From NCBI GenBank assembly GCA_024688685.1, contig JAILDX010000017.1, forward strand, positions 62,001 through 126,000: a stretch of 64,000 nucleotides of DNA. Reading direction: 5' to 3'. Shown here in pieces: positions 26,390-34,694 of the stretch. This DNA is from Saccharofermentans sp. GTDB lineage: Bacteria; Bacillota; Clostridia; Saccharofermentanales; Saccharofermentanaceae. Position numbers and translations under genes: made by a program. Within the stretch, counting starts at the first letter, position 1. Every line of letters begins with the position of its first letter. Under the pieces are notes generated by a model. The model was not told the origin of the DNA. It made no database searches and saw only the letters and a program-made list of their open reading frames with translations.

Positions 26390-28809
26390 TATCTTGTTCC
26401 TCCTTTCTTAAGAGCTTTCCTTGCCTTAGCTGCATCCTTATCTCTCATGATGTAGAAGATGAGGATCGAGAGTACTGATGTTACGACGAACAGCAATACT
26501 GACGTAGCAGCCGCGATACCTACCTGCTTAACATCCTGCTTACCGAATGCCTGATTGTTAATGTAGATGAGGATTGTCCTGATGGACTTGATCATCGTAC
26601 CGTTGAAGTTAACAAGCGCAGGGTTAACGTTGATGTTCTGAGGGATATCATACATCTGGAGACCACCGATAAGGGAAGTAACCAATGTGTAAAGTATGAT
26701 AGGTCTCAAGAGAGGCATCGTGATCTTTGTGTATGTCTGGAAGGAGTTAGCACCGTCGATCTGAGCTGACTCGTAGAGAGATTCGCTGATAGAGGTGATA
26801 CCTGCGATAAGTACGATCATTGTGTTGCCGTACCACATCCAGAAGTTGATGAAACATACGATTAATCTTGTTGCCCATGCACTGGCGAAGAAGTTATAGC
26901 CCTGCTCCATACCGAGTGCGTGGAGAATCTGCTGTGAAGCAGTAAGTGTACCACCGGATGAATAGCTGAACAACCTTCGGAAGAAGATAGCTATTGTAAC
27001 AGCGGTGATGACGTTAGGCAAATACATCAATGCCTTCATGACACTGAGGCCCTTGAGGTGCAGCTTAGTATCCGTAAACCAAGCAGAGAGGAGGAGAGCC
27101 AGGAGGATCTGAGGGATGAAACCGATGATCCACATCAAAGCTGTATTCCAGAATGCACCTGCAACTGTGTTGAATCTTGTCTTGTTAGCAAAGATCTCAG
27201 CATAGTTTGTAATGCCGTTGAAGATATAAACGTAACGAGCGTCAACCTTCTCAAGGATACCTGCAGGCTGCTTGATCGTTGTCTCAGCCTTGGTGATCTG
27301 GAGCTCGAGCTTTCTAAGTGCATTGTATTCCTTAGATGTCAGGTCTTCCTTACCAAGTGCATCGTAAGCTGCCTGAGCTGCAGGGAGTGCTGCCTCAGCT
27401 TCTTCGAGCTTCTTCTGAGCTGCTGCTACGTTGGCATCTTTCCTTGCCTGATCAAGTTCCTTGTACTTGTCATATGTCAGGAAATCCTTAAGACCGATCT
27501 CCTGCTTAAACTGAAGGTACTTGTCTACGTCAAACTTTCCGTTATAGGAAATGTACTTGTCTACCGGGATTCCGAGAGCTACGAGAAGTGTTCTGCCCTG
27601 GTCTTCGCAGTATGTTGTGATCTTAGCGATCTGAACTGCAGAGTTGAGCTCAACTTCATTAGCCTCATAAGCTGTATCGATGAATGTACGGTAGATAGTA
27701 AGTGCATTAACTTCGCTCTTCTGATCTGTGGAAACGGAAACATCAGAACCGTTAATCTTGAGCTGAACGATGTTAATGATACCTGCGTTATGAAGTGCTT
27801 CAAGATCTGCGTACAGTGTCTCTTCGTCCTCGTGGAGACCGATAGAACCATCAGCATATCCTGAAAGTTTCTCATAAGAGTTGAGTGAAGTGATCATATC
27901 AGCCCAAACATTAGCAGCGAGGTATTCTTCTGCTGTTCTGATGAAAGGAACAGATATGGGTTCAACTGCTGTGCCGTCTGCCTTTACAGCATTAGGCTTA
28001 TTAAGATTTGTACAGATATAGAAGAACAGAGGATCTTCTACTGCTGCCTCACCGTTCTTTACTGCGTTGAAGTATTCGGTAAGTGTAGCGTATGACGTCT
28101 TTGATGCGAGATAGTTGATCAAAGCCTGCTGTTCTGTTGTAAGTTCTTCCGATGTAAGTGAAGCTACAAACTCATCATATGAGTCAGCATTGATAATTGT
28201 CTCTGCTGTTACTGCTTCTGTCTCTTCTGCTTCTTCATCGTCAGATGTCTCCGGGTTAGCTATATTTGTAACTGTAGTAGCAACAGTAGCCACCTTGCTG
28301 GAGATGATGAGGGAGATATCACTGTACTGATCTCTCCATGCCTTGAGTTCAGAAGCACCCTTGTCTGAGAGACATCCCATGTCCTGGTTGTTCAAAGCCT
28401 GCTGAAGCTCATCGATTGTGCTCTGCGAGATCAGAGCGTTAGCACCGTTCTGGATTATTGCGTTAACACCAGCCTCGTTAAGGGGATCATACTGGTCTGC
28501 CTTTTCAAGTGCAGAGAAGAAGTTCCTGATCTTAACATACTCAGCCTTCTTGATTCCTACTTCCTGCTCAAAGTTATCTGAGTAATACTGTGTAAGGTCA
28601 AGATAGCGGTCATAGTACACTTCGTAGTTCTTAAAGCCCCAGAACGCCGCAGTGGTTGACTGCATATTTGCCGTAGAGTACCAGAATGTAGTAAGCAACG
28701 GATAAAGGCTGAAAATGCAGTATGCAATTACAAACGGAGCAATAAAGATGTAGCCATAGCGGGTATAACTCATACCCTTATGCTTTCCGTTATTGTTAGC
28801 TCTTGCCAT
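26389..28809 (-). CDS. Carbohydrate ABC transporter permease (MalF-type) with a large extracellular insertion
   Basis: 806 residues, against about 290-320 for normal partners. Residues 17-42 form TM1 (GYIFIAPFVIAYCIFSLYPLL). FWGFKNYE at 56-63 is where the family normally passes to TM2, but about 460 residues intervene before a second such block, FNGITNYAEIF (530-540). The rest (about 550-806) is an ordinary permease core: FWNTALMWIIGFIPQILLAL, ALMYLPNVITAVTIAIFF, EAA loop SLYESAQIDGANSFQTYTKI. The insertion is acidic and mostly helical-looking, with a coiled-coil-like stretch at about 450-510. It should lie outside the cell. It is not the MalF P2 loop, which lies later in the protein. ATG follows GGAGAG by eight bases. 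Confidence 0.9.
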   Translation of the reverse strand: MARANNNGKHKGMSYTRYGYIFIAPFVIAYCIFSLYPLLTTFWYSTANMQSTTAAFWGFKNYEVYYDRYLDLTQYYSDNFEQEVGIKKAEYVKIRNFFSALEKADQYDPLNEAGVNAIIQNGANALISQSTIDELQQALNNQDMGCLSDKGASELKAWRDQYSDISLIISSKVATVATTVTNIANPETSDDEEAEETEAVTAETIINADSYDEFVASLTSEELTTEQQALINYLASKTSYATLTEYFNAVKNGEAAVEDPLFFYICTNLNKPNAVKADGTAVEPISVPFIRTAEEYLAANVWADMITSLNSYEKLSGYADGSIGLHEDEETLYADLEALHNAGIINIVQLKINGSDVSVSTDQKSEVNALTIYRTFIDTAYEANEVELNSAVQIAKITTYCEDQGRTLLVALGIPVDKYISYNGKFDVDKYLQFKQEIGLKDFLTYDKYKELDQARKDANVAAAQKKLEEAEAALPAAQAAYDALGKEDLTSKEYNALRKLELQITKAETTIKQPAGILEKVDARYVYIFNGITNYAEIFANKTRFNTVAGAFWNTALMWIIGFIPQILLALLLSAWFTDTKLHLKGLSVMKALMYLPNVITAVTIAIFFRRLFSYSSGGTLTASQQILHALGMEQGYNFFASAWATRLIVCFINFWMWYGNTMIVLIAGITSISESLYESAQIDGANSFQTYTKITMPLLRPIILYTLVTSLIGGLQMYDIPQNINVNPALVNFNGTMIKSIRTILIYINNQAFGKQDVKQVGIAAATSVLLFVVTSVLSILIFYIMRDKDAAKARKALKKGGTR

Positions 28810-28873
28810 CTTCGTTACTCTCCAAATTTTTTTTGCCTATTTGTTGTTGTTAGTGTTGATAATAAAGGAAAAT

Positions 28874-28899
28874 GCGGGGCGGGTTTTGCCCCGCCCCGC
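28874..28899 (-). terminator. GC-rich hairpin between binding-protein and permease genes (attenuator or processing stop)
   Basis: Perfect 10-bp stem GCGGGGCGGG / CCCGCCCCGC with a six-base loop, followed on the minus strand by ATTTTCCTTT. It stands 38 bases below the binding-protein stop and 65 above the first permease. As the U-tract is imperfect, partial termination or protection of the 5' mRNA part is likelier than full stop, which would raise binding protein over permease. Confidence 0.65.
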
Positions 28900-28936
28900 A
28901 CGTTTACCTTAGTTTGTGATCTTATTCAGTTAAGAA

Positions 28937-30328
28937 TTAGATTACACCGAGCTCCTGGAGTGCTGCCTCGAAAGCTGCCTCAGCGTCTGCAACAGAAGCG
29001 ATTGTACCCTCGAAGTAAGAGTTAGCTGCTGTTGTGAACTCGTCATTGATTGTCTGGTCATCCTTACCAACTGTTGAGTTGTCGATTGTGCTTGCAGAAG
29101 CAAGGAGAACTGCAGCAGGGTTCTGACCATCGAGCCAATCAACAGAGAATGTTGTATCAGCTGCGAGAGCCTGCATGATAGCGATGCTGTTAACGAACTC
29201 ACCACCATTTGCCATATCCTGGAGATTAGCCTCTGTAAGAGCAACATCTCTCATGATCTGAGCGCAGGAAGCCTTCATGTCACAGTACTTAGAAGCCATC
29301 ATCCATGTGCCGCCCCAGAATGAAGGAGCAGGTGCATTTGTGAGACCCCAAGCGCCGTTTGTAGCTGCATCATAACCGTCTGCACCGAAAGGCAGGCAGA
29401 AGTGACCAAGCCACATAGGTCCAAAGTAAGCTACTGTTGACTTGTTGCCAGCGTTGTTTGTCCAAGCATCGGACCACTGAGTTGTCTGCCATGTGAGGTC
29501 TTCATCATGGAGTGTCTTACCAAGATCGAAGTAATCTTCCATAACGGGGTCGATTACGAGCTCACCGTTAACGATCCAGCCCTGTGAACGTGTGTTGAGG
29601 TAAGATCTCCAAATATCATCGATACCGGAAACGATCTTAGCTGCACCGTTGGACTGCTCCTTAACAGTTCTAGCTGACTCAAGGAATGCATCCCATGTAG
29701 CGAACTTAGCCTTTACATCATCAGGATCGGATACACCGAGGTACTCCTGTGTAAGAGCCTTGTTGTAGAAAACGCCGCAAGGGCAAGCCTGCCATGCGAG
29801 ACCCTTAATAACATTGCTGTCGTCGCAAGCGAACTGCAGTGTGTAGTTGTACATCTGCTCGAGCTCGCTGTAAGCGATACCAATGTTGTTGATTGCGATT
29901 GTGTTAGCAGAGTTCATGTACTTACCAGCATAGTCAGCGTCGCAGACGAAAAGGTCCGGAGCCTCATCAGCAGAAGTAAGAACCTGGTCCAACTTTGTCT
30001 GGTAAGAGTTAGACTCGGTGAGAACAACATCGTAGGGAACCTGTGAATACTTGTCTACGAGACCAGGGAACTCATCGTTCCAGCCGTAAACAACAACCTT
30101 ATCACCATCATCTGTAACGTCCTGAACTGTGAGCTCAGTAAACTCAGATGTGTCAGCCGCAGGATCCTCTGTCTCCTGGGACTCAGATGACTCAGTAGCA
30201 TCACCAGATGTCTCTACAGCGGATGAATCGGAAGCAGATGTCTCTGCAGGCTTCTCATCACAAGCTGCGATAACTCCGAGAACCATTGCCATTGACAAAA
30301 CCAAAGCAACAATCTTCTTTGTCTTCAT
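28937..30328 (-). CDS. Extracellular solute-binding lipoprotein (family 1, sugar ABC transporter)
   Basis: 463 residues. Signal peptide MKTKKIVALVLSMAMVLG ending in lipobox VIAAC (lipidated Cys23), then an acidic Ser/Glu/Thr linker (about 24-70) and a substrate-binding domain: DKVVVYGWNDEFPGLVDKY, PDLFVCDADYAGKYMN, GLAWQACPCGVFYNKALTQ, WIVNGELVIDPVMEDYFDLG. Several Trp residues in the C-terminal lobe suit stacking against sugar rings. It leads the transporter operon, with GGAGG before its ATG. Position beside two cellodextrin/cellobiose phosphorylase genes suggests cellodextrins as ligand; this is inferred from context. Confidence 0.9.
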   Translation of the reverse strand: MKTKKIVALVLSMAMVLGVIAACDEKPAETSASDSSAVETSGDATESSESQETEDPAADTSEFTELTVQDVTDDGDKVVVYGWNDEFPGLVDKYSQVPYDVVLTESNSYQTKLDQVLTSADEAPDLFVCDADYAGKYMNSANTIAINNIGIAYSELEQMYNYTLQFACDDSNVIKGLAWQACPCGVFYNKALTQEYLGVSDPDDVKAKFATWDAFLESARTVKEQSNGAAKIVSGIDDIWRSYLNTRSQGWIVNGELVIDPVMEDYFDLGKTLHDEDLTWQTTQWSDAWTNNAGNKSTVAYFGPMWLGHFCLPFGADGYDAATNGAWGLTNAPAPSFWGGTWMMASKYCDMKASCAQIMRDVALTEANLQDMANGGEFVNSIAIMQALAADTTFSVDWLDGQNPAAVLLASASTIDNSTVGKDDQTINDEFTTAANSYFEGTIASVADAEAAFEAALQELGVI

Positions 30329-30478
30329 TTGTTTCTTTCCTCCTCATAAAAAGGTTTTATTTCTTGTCCAATTAGGACCAAAGTTTACTTGCGCCGTACC
30401 TTCGATATCTCCGGTACACCCGCGATCCGCCCGCCTTGAAACGCACATGTCGCACAAAACTCGGATACTTACAAGCGA

Positions 30479-30507
30479 AGTTTACAACAATTTACACAGA
30501 TATGCAA
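30479..30507 (-). promoter_or_regulatory. Possible promoter of the ABC transporter operon
   Basis: Minus strand TTGCAT (30502-30507), 17 bases, TAAACT (30479-30484): spacing is right, hexamers are moderate. It would give a leader of about 145 bases that holds a near-palindrome GTCCAATTAGGAC (30366-30378). The AAAGGACATTT motif of the phosphorylase promoters is not present here. Confidence 0.35.
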
Positions 30508-30540
30508 CTTTTTTTTATGCACTTTTATAAATGCCGCAAA

Positions 30541-31566
30541 TCAGCGATTGATTTTATACACAATTTTTCCATACGTATTTAGATAATCTGCGTAATTAGA
30601 CAGATCAGCGACCACGCTTGTGAAGTTGCCGTTGATGTATCCGTAGATCTCTGCAAAGTGCGTTCCGCCGTCATTGCTGTGGGCAACGAGGATGGGGCTG
30701 CTGACCATATCTGATGTGTATTCTTCATCATCTGTTGAAGCTGCATTTGCAAGGTAAGAAGCAAGTGCCGCATTGAGCGCATCGATGTCTTTTGCAACTG
30801 CTGCAGGTGTTACATACTGTCCTGTAAGAACATCAAAAGTTGCTACCTCGATCTTCTTATAGACATCAGTTTTTGTCTCTTCACTTCCGCTGACTACACC
30901 ATATTCCATAATGACAGAAAGAAGTCGTCCATTAAAAGAATATCTATATTCAACATTAATATCATACTTGTTTGCCAGATACATCTCGGGATCAAGTCCG
31001 TACTGGCCTTCTGCCTCACTCGAATATCTGTTGTAAAGACCTTCTGCTTCCTGATAGAAACCATCAAGGATAAGGTTGAGAGAGGTCTGGACATTTGTGT
31101 TGTCCGGTATGCTTACAACGATCCTGTTTCCCGTGAACGAAACAAGCTCCGTCTCCTCCCCGTCAGCATGATAGCTCTCCGCAAATTCCTCGATCTGAAC
31201 ATCAACGTTCTCGCTTATCGTGTCAGTTGTAAGTTCAGAGAAATCTACTCTCTGAGGCATGGGAGTGGGAGTTGCCGTAGGCTTGGGCGTAGGAGTGGGT
31301 GTTGCCGTGGGCGCAGGTGCTTCCGTCTCAGAAGGTTCTGTCTCCTCCGTCTCATCTGCGGTCGGCTCAGTCTCAGCTGAAACTGTCGTCTCTTCTCCTG
31401 TGCCGTTTACTGCACGGTCTATGCCTCTTCCGAGATCATTGATACCGTCAGCAAGTTCACTGTAGTTGATGGAACATGCCGCAAGAGTTATCGTTCCGAG
31501 AACCGAAACAGTTACGATCATGATACCCTTACTTGTGTTGACCTGTTTCTTCGACAGTTTTTTCAT
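30541..31566 (-). CDS. Lipoprotein with Pro/Thr-rich linker and DUF3298/RsiV-like domain
   Basis: 341 residues from the ATG at 31566 (AAGGAG about 11 bases upstream; a GTG at 31578 would touch the ribosome binding site). Signal peptide with lipobox TLAAC (Cys31), then an acidic Glu/Thr stretch and a TPTPTPKPTATPTP linker (about residues 85-105), then a globular extracellular domain (about 110-341). Its pattern, with VSIPDNTNVQTSLN, a YRYSFNGRLLSVIMEYGV strand pair and ATFDVLTGQYVTPAAVAKD, resembles the C-terminal DUF3298-type domain of RsiV and PdaC. A lysozyme or wall-related role is possible but unproven. It lies 23 bases below the CbiG-like gene and is probably co-transcribed. Confidence 0.7.
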   Translation of the reverse strand: MKKLSKKQVNTSKGIMIVTVSVLGTITLAACSINYSELADGINDLGRGIDRAVNGTGEETTVSAETEPTADETEETEPSETEAPAPTATPTPTPKPTATPTPMPQRVDFSELTTDTISENVDVQIEEFAESYHADGEETELVSFTGNRIVVSIPDNTNVQTSLNLILDGFYQEAEGLYNRYSSEAEGQYGLDPEMYLANKYDINVEYRYSFNGRLLSVIMEYGVVSGSEETKTDVYKKIEVATFDVLTGQYVTPAAVAKDIDALNAALASYLANAASTDDEEYTSDMVSSPILVAHSNDGGTHFAEIYGYINGNFTSVVADLSNYADYLNTYGKIVYKINR

Positions 31567-31589
31567 AGGATTGCACACTCCTTTTATTG

Positions 31590-32660
31590 TTATTCAGTCA
31601 ATATAATGTTACCGCGCTTAAGGCATGCCGAGATCGCAATTCCGCTCTTCTCTGCCGCCCTTCTTATAAGTATCTTTCCACTGTCAGATGTCTGGAAACA
31701 TGCCGCTGTCGCGATGTCAGTCTGCTCCCTTACAGGTGCGAAAGTCATCTTCAGAGGAAGCTTGACCTCAGAAAGCACCTTTGTGGGGAATGCCGTTACC
31801 GACGCACCGAACTGTTCAGCCACCTTCTGAACCGCATCGCTCTCCCTTGCCGACTGTGATACTGCGACCGTTGATACGGATCTCGAATCAATACCGTGAT
31901 TCTCAAGCGTTGAACGCACAAGTACCGACGCATATTCGGGATCGCACCTTCCCGTGAGCTCAAGCCCGACACTTACAAGTCTGGGGACGAGAACGAGAGG
32001 CGCTTCACCACTGACCTCAGGCATCTTCGCACATGTAATGAAAACAGCTTTGGATGAGTTCTCTGCCAGTGTCTTATAAGCCTGGAAAAATGCTTCCTTT
32101 GTCTCTTTTGAATATCTGTTGATCGTGAAGATCATGGAATCTATAGCAGGCTCAGCGAAAGTGATGGGAAGATCGGTATAGATGCTCACCTTCTCCCCGC
32201 TCTTGATCATCTTAAGATAGTCCTTCAGCTTATCCTGATCGTCAGGAGTCATATTATAGGAATTGATGGCGGTCGAAAGATCGGGTGCAATGTCCGCATT
32301 GCTTCCGAAGTTCGTGAAACACTTTCCGCCAAGACTCTCACATACAAGTTTGTAAGCCTCATCACAGTCTGCCAGCGTTGAACCGTCTCCATGCCTGATC
32401 ACTGCCGCGAAAAGGCCGTCCGGCGAAACACATATCACGGGGAATCCCGAAAGCGTCTGGGAAAAACTTCCGCTCACGATCCCGACTGATGCTTCAAGCG
32501 GCAGGATGAGAAGGATTACCGCATCTTTCTCGCTTTCCGGAACCGGAATTCTTGAAGAAAAGAAATCAGCGCTCTCAATCCATCTGCCTCCGATCCTGTC
32601 GATAAGGGTATTACCGGTTCTGATCGCACTTTCTGATCTTCCGTAGCAAAGCAAATACAT
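31590..32660 (-). CDS. Orphan CbiG-like protein
   Basis: 356 residues. The order of segments fits cobalt-precorrin-5A hydrolase CbiG: an N-terminal domain with VICVSPDGLFAAVIRHGDG, and a C-terminal domain VSVGLELTGRCDPEYASVLV ... TVAVSQSARESDAVQKVAEQFGASVTAFP ... GKILIRRAAEKSGIAISA. Family CbiG uses a conserved VGDHxGGA-type motif to guide ring opening; here that place reads IRHGDGSTLADCDEA and is not clearly conserved. No other cobalamin gene is in the window. ATG at 32660 follows AAGGAGG by five bases; a longer in-frame start was rejected. It may be a repurposed relative rather than a cobalamin enzyme. Confidence 0.7.
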   Translation of the reverse strand: MYLLCYGRSESAIRTGNTLIDRIGGRWIESADFFSSRIPVPESEKDAVILLILPLEASVGIVSGSFSQTLSGFPVICVSPDGLFAAVIRHGDGSTLADCDEAYKLVCESLGGKCFTNFGSNADIAPDLSTAINSYNMTPDDQDKLKDYLKMIKSGEKVSIYTDLPITFAEPAIDSMIFTINRYSKETKEAFFQAYKTLAENSSKAVFITCAKMPEVSGEAPLVLVPRLVSVGLELTGRCDPEYASVLVRSTLENHGIDSRSVSTVAVSQSARESDAVQKVAEQFGASVTAFPTKVLSEVKLPLKMTFAPVREQTDIATAACFQTSDSGKILIRRAAEKSGIAISACLKRGNIILTE

Positions 32661-32705
32661 GGGTTCCTCCTTAATATCCATCGCAAAGAAATAAGCTCAT
32701 TCTTG

Positions 32706-32715
32706 TATTATAATA
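32706..32715. promoter_or_regulatory. Palindromic -10 element serving divergent genes
   Basis: TATTATAATA contains TATAAT on both strands (plus 32709-32714, minus 32707-32712), between the CbiG-like gene and the hydroxyacid dehydrogenase gene. No clear -35 box on either side. The two directions would compete for polymerase. Confidence 0.4.
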
Positions 32716-32758
32716 TTCTTTATCAAAATCAAGAAATTTTTTTAGTGGAGGAAAACAT

Positions 32759-33724
32759 ATGCGTATAGTGATACTTGACGGTTCTGCCGCAAACCCGGGT
32801 GATGTCTCATGGGAACCTTTCGAGAAGATAGGAGAAGTTGTCGCGTATGACACTTCCAGGCAGTCCGAGATAGTATCAAGGACAAAAGGTTTCGAGTGCG
32901 CGATAACTAACAAGAAGATCTTTGACCGCGAGGTGATCGAGAGCCTCCCTGATCTCAAATACATCGGTGTGCTTGCAACCGGTTATAACGTCGTCGATCT
33001 GGAGGCATGCAAAGAGCACGGGATTGCCGTAACGAACGTGCCCGAGTACAGCACTTTCGCAACGGCACAGATGACCATTGCCCACATGCTGGAGCTCTCC
33101 AACATGGTCGGTCTTCACAGCACCGCTGTTCACAACGGTGAATGGGTAAGATCGGAGCAGTTCTGTTTCTTCAAGGCACCGCTGACCGAACTCTGGAACA
33201 AGAGACTCCACATCGTCGGTCTCGGCAAGATCGGAAAGCGCGTCGCTGCCATCGCGGGTTCTCTCGGAATGGAAGTCACTGCGACTGTCCACAACAAGGT
33301 ATCCGACACGGTTGACTGCCATGGTGTGTCAGTCAGAGTACTGCCGCTGGAGGAAGGACTAAGCCATGCAGATATTATCTCGCTGCACTGCCCTCTGACA
33401 GACGAGACCTCCGGGATCATATGCGAGGATACATTGAAGCTCATCAAGCCGTCCGCCTTTATCATCAACTGCGCACGCGGTCCTCTCGTCGACGAGAACG
33501 CTGTCGCTTCCGCACTGAAAAACGGCATTCTTGCAGGATATGCGGCTGACGTTGTCAAAGTCGAGCCCATGGAGGAGAACAGCCCTCTGCTCGGCTGTCC
33601 CAACTGCATCCTTACCCCGCACATCGCCTGGGCCCCGAAGGAGACCCGCATCCGCCTCATCGACATGGCAGCGGAAAACCTCCGGAGCTTCATCGCCGGC
33701 GGTCAACTGAATCGAATCGTTTAA
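32759..33724 (+). CDS. D-2-hydroxyacid dehydrogenase (NAD-dependent, glycerate dehydrogenase-like)
   Basis: 321 residues. Reduces 2-keto acids such as hydroxypyruvate to D-2-hydroxy acids in the cytosol. NAD-binding Rossmann motif VGLGKIGKRVAAIAG at about 155, catalytic Arg in INCARGPLVDENAV, Glu in VVKVEPMEENSPL, and His in LTPHIAWAPKE, the full catalytic set. LATGYNVVDLEACKEHGIAV is typical of the glycerate dehydrogenase/hydroxypyruvate reductase branch. GTGGAGG lies seven bases before the ATG. It is a single plus-strand gene between minus-strand neighbours; exact substrate is unknown. Confidence 0.92.
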   Translation: MRIVILDGSAANPGDVSWEPFEKIGEVVAYDTSRQSEIVSRTKGFECAITNKKIFDREVIESLPDLKYIGVLATGYNVVDLEACKEHGIAVTNVPEYSTFATAQMTIAHMLELSNMVGLHSTAVHNGEWVRSEQFCFFKAPLTELWNKRLHIVGLGKIGKRVAAIAGSLGMEVTATVHNKVSDTVDCHGVSVRVLPLEEGLSHADIISLHCPLTDETSGIICEDTLKLIKPSAFIINCARGPLVDENAVASALKNGILAGYAADVVKVEPMEENSPLLGCPNCILTPHIAWAPKETRIRLIDMAAENLRSFIAGGQLNRIV

Positions 33725-34067
33725 TTCATAAACAACTGCACCAGAATAGCAGTGGCTCCGAACATCTTTTGAGTTCTTCAAGGGAACGTACTGTTTAGTT
33801 TGTACCATACTAATGCCCGAGAAGAACGACGTGTGAGGAGCCATAGCTATTCTGAGAGAAAATATCGAGGGCGCACCAATATCAACTGGCGCGCCCTCGA
33901 CATGGAATAAGGGATAGATTGTGTGTAGATTGGCTTGTTAATTCGAATCGTCTCGATTCCGCTTACTTCCAACTTATTGACGTAAAGATAACATTTCCAA
34001 TACTCATTGTCAAACAAAAAAATATAATAATTCTGTATTAATTTTGTCCATTACATATCTTTGTCAT
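33725..34067. repeat. Gene-free stretch with inverted repeats
   Basis: No credible gene. Holds a perfect 10-bp inverted repeat TCGAGGGCGC / GCGCCCTCGA (33865-33874, 33891-33900) around 16 bases, without U-tract on either strand, and a small repeat GAATCG-TCT-CGATTC (33945-33959). The former could act as a weak terminator for the dehydrogenase gene 140 bases upstream. AT-rich to the right. Confidence 0.5.
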
Positions 34068-34694
34068 TTATTTATTTTTACTGGCCTGAACTGCTATCCC
34101 GGCGCCCATCAGAATGAGCATCGCACACGTCCCGATCGCGATCTCCGCGTTGCCCGAGATCTCCCTTGTCAGCACCTGGAGAACCATTTCGCCATGCTTC
34201 CCCGAAACAAGCGCCATAAGATACGGAACAAGCACGGACGTTATGATCCGAGCTCCGATGAATGACGTAAAGATGATTATCGCCCATTTCTGCAGGAAAT
34301 AGACCGCGAAACCGATGACCATTCCGAAGATGATGCTCACGGCTATCGTGATGAGCGGCGATGTCCACGGGAGCTTGAACCCCATCGATCCCGAATCAAA
34401 ATAAAAGTACCACCCGCAGATGAGCGTCACGACTGCGACGAGGGCCTTCATGTAAAGGCCGAACGCAAGGGCACCGAGTACTATCGCACAAACGATCACC
34501 GTTATCAGCTCGGAATACTTCATATGCATGAAACCGATATCGTATTTGGACAGAACACTGAAGAGGAGCATTCCGCCATAGGCTCCGAGGCAGCCTCCGA
34601 TGAGCGCGAGCGCCACGCGGAAGATCTTATAACCCGCGAAGCAGCAGATAGCGCCCCCTATGACCGAAAGTAATGTAACGATGAGCATCGTCAT
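34068..34694 (-). CDS. Membrane protein, DUF4203/TMEM198-like
   Basis: 208 residues with about six or seven hydrophobic helices and many small glycine motifs: GGAICCFAGYKIFRVALALI, LIGGCLGAYGGMLLF, VIVCAIVLGALAFGLYMK, SIIFGMVIGFAVYFLQKWA, ARIITSVLVPYLMAL. The GxxxG-rich pattern and layout resemble DUF4203/TMEM198 proteins, whose role in bacteria is unknown. Its ATG overlaps the stop of the dihydrouridine synthase gene (ATGA), so the two are translated together. Confidence 0.65.
   Translation of the reverse strand: MTMLIVTLLSVIGGAICCFAGYKIFRVALALIGGCLGAYGGMLLFSVLSKYDIGFMHMKYSELITVIVCAIVLGALAFGLYMKALVAVVTLICGWYFYFDSGSMGFKLPWTSPLITIAVSIIFGMVIGFAVYFLQKWAIIIFTSFIGARIITSVLVPYLMALVSGKHGEMVLQVLTREISGNAEIAIGTCAMLILMGAGIAVQASKNK

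Noticed and set aside
25514..30328. Missing ABC ATPase taken as a broken transporter
   Set aside because: Gram-positive family 1 sugar importers commonly share one ATPase encoded elsewhere; the operon is otherwise complete.
31566..31578. GTG start for the DUF3298-like lipoprotein
   Set aside because: It directly abuts GGAG, leaving no spacing; the ATG at 31566 fits better.
33359..33844. Minus-strand frame opposite the hydroxyacid dehydrogenase end
   Set aside because: Most of it is complement of a well-conserved gene; the outer part has no start signal or family pattern.
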